A stretch of DNA of 17,152 bases from Candidatus Saccharimonadota bacterium (GTDB lineage: Bacteria > Patescibacteriota > Saccharimonadia > Saccharimonadales > Saccharimonadaceae), in contig UNSQ01000014.1 in the NCBI GenBank assembly GCA_900556885.1, forward strand, positions 1 to 17,152, given 5' to 3'. The translations under genes and the position numbers were made by a program. Shown here piece by piece: positions 13,004 through 17,152 of this stretch; positions within the stretch are counted from its first letter, which is position 1, and every line of letters begins with the position of its first letter. The notes beneath the pieces are model-generated. The model was not told where the DNA came from. It did not search any database and saw only the letters and a program-made list of their open reading frames with translations.

Positions 13004-14893
13004 TTATTTTTCGTCGACAATTTCGCCTTCGACTGGCTCGTCTTTATCAGACTTTTTGTCGCCAGCTTCGTCGGCTTTTTTATCGTCGGCCGATTGTTGA
13101 TACATCTTAGCTCCGATTGGCATAATCGCGTCGTTCAAGGCTTTAATTGCAGCATCCAATTCGTCCTTATCTTCAGAATCTTTGTGCTTTTCAGCCTCTT
13201 CGACCGCCTTTTCAATCGCTTGCTTGTCATCGTCAGAAATTTTATCCTTGAACTCGTCCGGCATTTTCTTTGCCTGATAAATAGCGTTTTCAAGCTGATT
13301 CTTCGTATCGACAGTTTCGCGCTTTTTCTTGTCTTCGTCCGCGTGAAGTTCGGCTTCTTTTTGCGCCTTCTCAATATCTTCCTTACTCATATTGCCAGAG
13401 TTTTGGATAGTGATTGATTGCTCTTTACCTGTTCCCTTGTCTTTAGCCGTAACGTTAAGAATACCATTGGCGTCAATGTTAAAGGTCACTTCAATTTGAG
13501 GCACACCGCGTGGTGCTGGCGCAATACCGTCAAGCACAAATCGACCCAAACTCTTATTGTCATTAGCAAACTCGCGCTCACCTTGAAGAACGTGAATTTC
13601 CACCTGAGGCTGATTGTCCGCAGCTGTCGAGAAAACCTCACTCTTGCTTGTTGGAATCGTCGTATTTCGATCAATCAACTTCGTCGACACACCGCCCATC
13701 GTCTCAATTCCAAGAGAAAGCGGAGTCACGTCCAGAAGCAACACATCCTTAACGTCGCCAGCCAAAACGCCACCTTGAATCGCAGCACCAACAGCCACAA
13801 CCTCATCTGGGTTCACGCCTTGCATTGGATCTTTTCCAAAGAAATTCTTTACACGCTCGACCACAGCTGGCATACGAGTCATTCCACCAACCATAACTAC
13901 ATTGTTAATGTCGGACCTAGAAAGTTTGGCATCCTTCAAAGCCTTTTCTACTGGACCATCCAAGCGATCCAATAGATCCTTAACCAAATCTTCCAACTTA
14001 GCGCGACTCAAGCTCATCTCAAAGTGCTTTGGACCATCAGCATCAGCAGTAATAAATGGAATATTGACTTCATATTCCGTAACCGTTGACAATTCTTTCT
14101 TCGCCTTTTCAGCCTCATCCTTTAGGCGCTGCATCGCTGCATTATCCTTGCGAAGATCAATTCCCTCCTTCGACTTGAAGTCATCCAAGAAGTAATTGAC
14201 AATAACATTGTCGAAATCTTCACCACCAAGGTGTGTATCACCATTGGTTGCTTTAACCTCAAACACGCCGTCACCCAGCTCCAGCACAGACACGTCAAAC
14301 GTACCACCACCAAGGTCGAACACCACGATAGTTTCGTCGTTTTTGCCTTTCTCCAGACCGTACGCCAAAGCCGCAGCTGTTGGTTCGTTGATAATACGCT
14401 TAACTTCCAATCCAGCAATTTTACCAGCGTCCTTAGTTGCTTGGCGCTGTGAATCATCAAAGTACGCCGGCACCGTAATCACTGCTTCCGTTACTTTTTC
14501 ACCTAAGAAAGCTTCGGCGTCAGCCTTGATTTTACTAAGAATCATTGCTGAAACTTCTTCTGGTGTATATTCCTTATCACCCATCTCGACTGCCACGCCA
14601 GTACCTTTTTTAACAATCTTGTACGGCATGATATCCAAGTCTTTTTGAACTTCCTTATCGTCAAATTTACGACCAATCAAACGCTTAACGCCGTAAATCG
14701 TGTTTTTTGGGTTTGTTACACGCTGACGCTGAGCAACTTGACCGACAAGTCGTTCGCCCTTTTTATTAACCGCAACTACAGATGGCGTAGTACGATTACC
14801 TTCGGCATTAGAAATCACCTCTGGTTTTCCAGCCAACATATACGCAAATGCGCTGTTGGTTGTACCGAGGTCAATACCAATAATTTTACCCAT
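13004..14893 (-). CDS. dnaK: DnaK (Hsp70) chaperone
   Basis: The protein has 629 residues, full length. DnaK binds and releases unfolded proteins in an ATP cycle driven by DnaJ and GrpE. Nucleotide-domain motifs are intact: [15 protein letters not shown] near the start, [15 protein letters not shown] (about 168), the phosphate-2 motif [12 protein letters not shown] (about 192-203), and [17 protein letters not shown] (about 330-346). The interdomain linker [12 protein letters not shown] and the substrate-binding domain follow. The lid is Lys/Glu/Asp-rich and the tail ends Gly-Glu-Ile-Val-Asp-Glu-Lys. AAGGGG lies 6 bases before the ATG. The promoter is flanked by two CIRCE-like sites. grpE, often beside dnaK, is not in the window. 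Confidence 0.98.
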   Translation of the reverse strand: MGKIIGIDLGTTNSAFAYMLAGKPEVISNAEGNRTTPSVVAVNKKGERLVGQVAQRQRVTNPKNTIYGVKRLIGRKFDDKEVQKDLDIMPYKIVKKGTGVAVEMGDKEYTPEEVSAMILSKIKADAEAFLGEKVTEAVITVPAYFDDSQRQATKDAGKIAGLEVKRIINEPTAAALAYGLEKGKNDETIVVFDLGGGTFDVSVLELGDGVFEVKATNGDTHLGGEDFDNVIVNYFLDDFKSKEGIDLRKDNAAMQRLKDEAEKAKKELSTVTEYEVNIPFITADADGPKHFEMSLSRAKLEDLVKDLLDRLDGPVEKALKDAKLSRSDINNVVMVGGMTRMPAVVERVKNFFGKDPMQGVNPDEVVAVGAAIQGGVLAGDVKDVLLLDVTPLSLGIETMGGVSTKLIDRNTTIPTSKSEVFSTAADNQPQVEIHVLQGEREFANDNKSLGRFVLDGIAPAPRGVPQIEVTFNIDANGILNVTAKDKGTGKEQSITIQNSGNMSKEDIEKAQKEAELHADEDKKKRETVDTKNQLENAIYQAKKMPDEFKDKISDDDKQAIEKAVEEAEKHKDSEDKDELDAAIKALNDAIMPIGAKMYQQSADDKKADEAGDKKSDKDEPVEGEIVDEK

Positions 14894-14944
14894 ATGATTC
14901 CCCTTTCTGTTATGATCACATCTGGTCTATATCTTATATTCATT

Positions 14945-14971
14945 CTAGCACTCTTTCGTGGCGAGTGCCAA
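14945..14971. promoter_or_regulatory. Second, imperfect CIRCE in the dnaK leader
   Basis: CTAGCACTC, nine bases, GAGTGCCAA: two mismatches to the consensus, one in each arm. It starts immediately downstream of the predicted dnaK transcription start (about 14972), so it lies in the first bases of the mRNA. It could act as a second HrcA site that adds to the first. Confidence 0.8.
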
Positions 14972-14978
14972 CTATCTC

Positions 14979-15007
14979 AGTATAAATAATTAGCACTCTC
15001 ATGTCAA
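14979..15007 (-). promoter_or_regulatory. Promoter of dnaK
   Basis: The minus strand has a perfect TTGACA (15002-15007), a 17-base spacer and TATACT (14979-14984), the best sigma-70-type promoter in the window. The -35 box lies in the spacer of one CIRCE, and the start site abuts the other. The leader is about 78 bases. Confidence 0.85.
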
Positions 15008-15016
15008 GAGTGCTAA
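14990..15016. promoter_or_regulatory. CIRCE operator over the dnaK -35 box
   Basis: TTAGCACTC, nine bases, GAGTGCTAA: a perfect match to the CIRCE consensus. The spacer of this inverted repeat contains the TTGACA box of the dnaK promoter. Only 17 bases separate it from the stop of the upstream phage-like gene, and its 9-bp stem could also form a hairpin in read-through RNA. Confidence 0.95.
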
Positions 15017-15033
15017 TAGCTGTTTTTTACAAT

Positions 15034-16242
15034 TTAATTGCCAGAACGACGATACGGCCAATAAGTTCCTGGTCTTGTCCAAAAATCTATTTCAGGCCTT
15101 CCCCAATCAACTTCCGCCCATTCGGTTTTTCGCCACGGAAAGTCTGATACATCAAATGTTCTAGAGCCATATTCTCCTTTTGGATCAAGTACCGAGAACA
15201 GCTCGCCAGTCTCCCACGGATCAGTACCAAAAACCGCCTTTTCTTGATAGCCACATTCTGCATTAAATGCATGACACCAAGCGTTTGTATCTGTAGCAAC
15301 AAGACCATATTTCTTAGCGGCCTTAATTAATAGGCGTGTCATCGGGTTGTACGGCTGAGATGTATTAGGGTCATAATCAGGATCAACATCAGCAGACAAT
15401 CTTGCCCATTGTCCGTGTCTTGGCGAGAAAGGAGCTTGATCTTCCGGAGCCTTGCCGTCCGATAATTGCGCTGGCCACGAAGGTTCTAATCCACGTGCAA
15501 AATTCGCCGTAGTAAACGCCAAAGCGTGATCAATATAACCTCGACGTATTTCCGATATGCCAATAAAACCAAGCGAGTTGTGCATACAAACTACAGCAGA
15601 ACCACCGCCCTGGCATTGCGTAGCATAATTCGTCTTAGCCAAATCAACTAAACCAGGTTTTGCCAGAGAAAATCCTCCGGTAGCAGCAGTCCAGTGCTTT
15701 GGTGTACCATCCCTTGCGGGTTCCACAAAAAAATACTCACGCATAATACCTGTAGCTATGTCATAAATCGCCATACCAAGGTCACCATTCTGAGCAGGTT
15801 TTGCAAAATGCGGCCACGGAATCTTACCTAATAAATAATGCGATATTTCATCTGCAGTAATTCCGTAACCGCGACATTTATCCATATATTGATATTCACA
15901 ACGAGGATGAGACGAATCAACCAAATAGGTTGCAATTGGTCTAGTGCCTTGCGCACTAGTATTTATACCAGTCTTTGCGCCAAACGCACCCTTACCCCAT
16001 GGAGTTGGAGAATTATCGTCCATCCATTTTGCCATCGCGTCTGAGTTAGGGGCTAATGGCATGTTGCTGACGTCTCGCTGCCAAATTGTTCCTTTGCCTA
16101 TATAATTTGGCGCATACATTGACTCTAAAACAGCTCCAGGAAATTTATCAGCGTCTACAGTTACCCATTCACCATTTCGGAATATGCATGGTTCAGTCGC
16201 TAACCAACGACCAGGAGTCGATTGCCAAACTCGCATTGTCAT
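15034..16242 (-). CDS. Large extracellular-type protein, possibly a phage tail or virion-associated protein
   Basis: From the ATG at 16242 the protein has 402 residues. This ATG starts one base after the upstream stop (TAA-G-ATG), implying coupled translation; no Shine-Dalgarno is visible, and a second ATG lies 6 bases on. The start, Met-Arg-Val-Trp-Gln-Ser-Thr-Pro-Gly-Arg-Trp followed by Phe-Arg-Asn-Gly-Glu-Trp, recalls the first strands of phage tail proteins. The body is rich in Trp, Gly and Pro and has spaced Cys (Cys-Glu-Tyr-Gln-Tyr-Met-Asp-Lys-Cys; Cys-Gln-Gly-Gly-Gly-Ser-Ala-Val-Val-Cys; Trp-Cys-His-Ala-Phe-Asn-Ala-Glu-Cys) that suggest disulfides outside the cell. The segments Gly-Tyr-Ile-Asp-His-Ala-Leu-Ala-Phe and the later Arg-His-Gly-Gln-Trp-Ala-Arg-Leu resemble, from memory, a family of secreted actinobacterial proteins of unknown function. 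There is no signal peptide or membrane segment. Function is not established. Confidence 0.65.
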   Translation of the reverse strand: MTMRVWQSTPGRWLATEPCIFRNGEWVTVDADKFPGAVLESMYAPNYIGKGTIWQRDVSNMPLAPNSDAMAKWMDDNSPTPWGKGAFGAKTGINTSAQGTRPIATYLVDSSHPRCEYQYMDKCRGYGITADEISHYLLGKIPWPHFAKPAQNGDLGMAIYDIATGIMREYFFVEPARDGTPKHWTAATGGFSLAKPGLVDLAKTNYATQCQGGGSAVVCMHNSLGFIGISEIRRGYIDHALAFTTANFARGLEPSWPAQLSDGKAPEDQAPFSPRHGQWARLSADVDPDYDPNTSQPYNPMTRLLIKAAKKYGLVATDTNAWCHAFNAECGYQEKAVFGTDPWETGELFSVLDPKGEYGSRTFDVSDFPWRKTEWAEVDWGRPEIDFWTRPGTYWPYRRSGN

Positions 16243-16243
16243 C

Positions 16244-17008
16244 TTATATAACCCCCAACACCTTAATGCCACCTATACGTAGAACACCACCAGGTGATGA
16301 CCACATAAGAAACTTGATCCTATCGCCCCAAGAAGTCGTATCGTGAGTGCCATCATATGACATAGAAATCCCTGTAGGTGACGTTACGCTAATTATGCGA
16401 CCCTTACGACGAACCTTCCAAACGCCAATAGCAGATGCATCTCTCCTAAAAATTCCGCCTGGTATAGGACGAACATGTATTTGAGTTCCATCTATAAAAA
16501 ATTGAATTTCTGGACCACCGCCACCACTACTGGTAGTCGTCATATTCAACGCGAATCCTGATCCACGAGAAGTTGGCCACTCTTTAACGTCGATATCTAT
16601 TTCAACGTCGTCTGTTAGTGGCTCAATAATTTGAAGCAAATGAGAGTTGGAACTACTACGGATCTCATTATTGCCCGCTAAAGCTGAAACAGCCGTATAG
16701 CCTTCTGGCGCACACCAACGTATTCGACGAGCACCAACGATAGGAAACTCACGACCGTAACGTACACGATGCACGGTAGGCGCACTTGCCGGAACTAAAG
16801 ACTCACCAGCTGTACCACGAAAATCATCAGCCGAAAGCAGCTGAAGATTTGTTGGCTTACCATACACTCTCGTCCAGGTTGCATCGCCAATCGATAAATA
16901 TCCCGGTAGCGCTTCAGCTGTAATTGTTACCGTGCGCTCACCACTGCCAGGCACTGAAACCTGGCCACTTATAATATCTTGCCCCATTTTATAACGGAGG
17001 CCGACCAT
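16244..17008 (-). CDS. Beta-rich putative phage structural (tail) protein
   Basis: A 254-residue protein that I do not recognise as a named family. It has no signal peptide or membrane helix and is dominated by short beta strands, Gly/Ser/Thr turns and a Gly-Gly-Gly-Gly loop. The last 90 residues (Gln-Phe-Phe-Ile-Asp-Gly-Thr, then Gly-Val-Trp-Lys-Val-Arg-Arg-Lys-Gly, ending Gly-Gly-Ile-Lys-Val-Leu-Gly-Val-Ile) have the strand pattern of a concanavalin/laminin-G-like sandwich, as found in phage tail and adhesion proteins; this is inference. The ATG at 17008 lacks a Shine-Dalgarno. The same frame stays open upstream through Asp-Asn-Thr-Val-Thr-Val-Pro-Ser, back to a stop at 17062-17060, so the true start or a frameshift needs thought. 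The next gene starts one base after its stop. Confidence 0.6.
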   Translation of the reverse strand: MVGLRYKMGQDIISGQVSVPGSGERTVTITAEALPGYLSIGDATWTRVYGKPTNLQLLSADDFRGTAGESLVPASAPTVHRVRYGREFPIVGARRIRWCAPEGYTAVSALAGNNEIRSSSNSHLLQIIEPLTDDVEIDIDVKEWPTSRGSGFALNMTTTSSGGGGPEIQFFIDGTQIHVRPIPGGIFRRDASAIGVWKVRRKGRIISVTSPTGISMSYDGTHDTTSWGDRIKFLMWSSPGGVLRIGGIKVLGVI

Positions 17009-17034
17009 ACTAGGGACAGTAACTGTATTGTCGG

Positions 17035-17152
17035 CTATGGAAAAGACGGTGGACTGGCACTAACCGGTATAGGCTGAGACATACCTGAATCTCGAGCCCA
17101 AATAACCGGCACACCATATTTGGTCGTTTCTGTTGGAGGAGTAGATCCGTAT
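17035..17152 (-). CDS. C-terminal end of an upstream phage-like protein (partial)
   Basis: Reading leftward from 17151, 38 codons are open to a TAG at 17037-17035. The peptide is polar and Pro/Ser/Thr-rich, with Tyr-Gly-Val-Pro-Val-Ile-Trp-Ala-Arg-Asp and then Ser-Gln-Pro-Ile-Pro-Val-Ser-Ala-Ser-Pro-Pro-Ser-Phe-Pro at the end. This composition fits the tail end of a virion or tail protein better than the other two frames do. Only the end is seen, so no function is given. It stops 26 bases before the ATG of the next gene, in the frame one base away from it. A single-base indel near 17037 would join the two. Confidence 0.45.
   Translation of the reverse strand, partial: YGSTPPTETTKYGVPVIWARDSGMSQPIPVSASPPSFP

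Noticed and set aside
13418..13975. A 185-codon plus-strand open frame opposite dnaK
   Set aside because: It lies wholly antisense to a highly conserved dnaK, has a composition typical of a reverse-complement shadow and no Shine-Dalgarno. The same applies to the plus-strand frames at 14196-14648, 14645-14989 and 11828-12262.
1..17152. Recoded UGA (genetic code 25) as in Gracilibacteria/Absconditabacteria
   Set aside because: UGA serves as a normal stop at the ends of genes (for example the ATGA overlap at 6568-6571), and all conserved proteins are full length without reading UGA as an amino acid.
1..17152. CRISPR array, insertion sequence or integrase
   Set aside because: No regularly spaced repeats, terminal inverted repeats or transposase/integrase motifs were seen on either strand.

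Overview
The window looks like the chromosome of a small-genome member of the Candidate Phyla Radiation, most likely a Saccharibacteria (TM7) relative. This placement is an inference from gene content and style: AT-leaning coding sequence, very short intergenic gaps, standard stop-codon use (UGA ends several genes and is not needed in-frame as an amino acid), a shortened ComEC, a surface protein with lamin-tail domains and Cys-framed repeats, a RimK/RimB-type pair, and HrcA/CIRCE control of chaperones. No rRNA or ribosomal protein marker is present to prove it. Nearly everything lies on the minus strand; the one clear plus-strand gene sits at the left.

Layout, left to right. (1) 1-1781: Holliday-junction genes, all minus strand: ruvC and ruvA adjacent, then ruvB (only its first 32 codons are in the window), separated from ruvA by a plus-strand gene of unknown function. 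(2) 1798-3588: a secreted, C-terminally anchored surface protein with two lamin-tail-like domains and five Cys-framed repeats. (3) 3688-6044: yebC, a ComEC-type DNA uptake channel lacking the usual C-terminal metallo-beta-lactamase domain, and tRNA-Lys(UUU), with clear terminators behind yebC and the tRNA. (4) 6092-8507: a close-packed group rimB-like, rimK, DUF192 protein and small membrane protein. (5) 8531-11731: a 1066-residue polytopic membrane protein. (6) 11792-15016: dnaJ and dnaK as two separate units, each with its own CIRCE-type operator (one at dnaJ, two at dnaK). (7) 15034-17152: three tightly packed genes that look like phage tail or other extracellular structural proteins and run off the right edge.

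How the parts work together. RuvABC resolves recombination intermediates and ComEC imports single-stranded DNA, so DNA uptake and recombination genes lie near each other. DnaK and DnaJ are partners and share the HrcA-type heat-shock switch; in both promoters the -35 box lies inside the CIRCE spacer. RimK adds glutamates to ribosomal protein S6 in other bacteria and the RimB-type protein is its usual partner.

A recurring regulatory feature is a -10 box set about 6-9 bases upstream of the start codon with no Shine-Dalgarno sequence (ruvB, ruvC, comEC, the DUF192 gene, rimB-like, dnaJ). Three of these have the form TGn-TATAAT-N6-ATG. This predicts leaderless mRNAs beside normally leadered genes (yebC, dnaK, the plus-strand gene, the surface protein).
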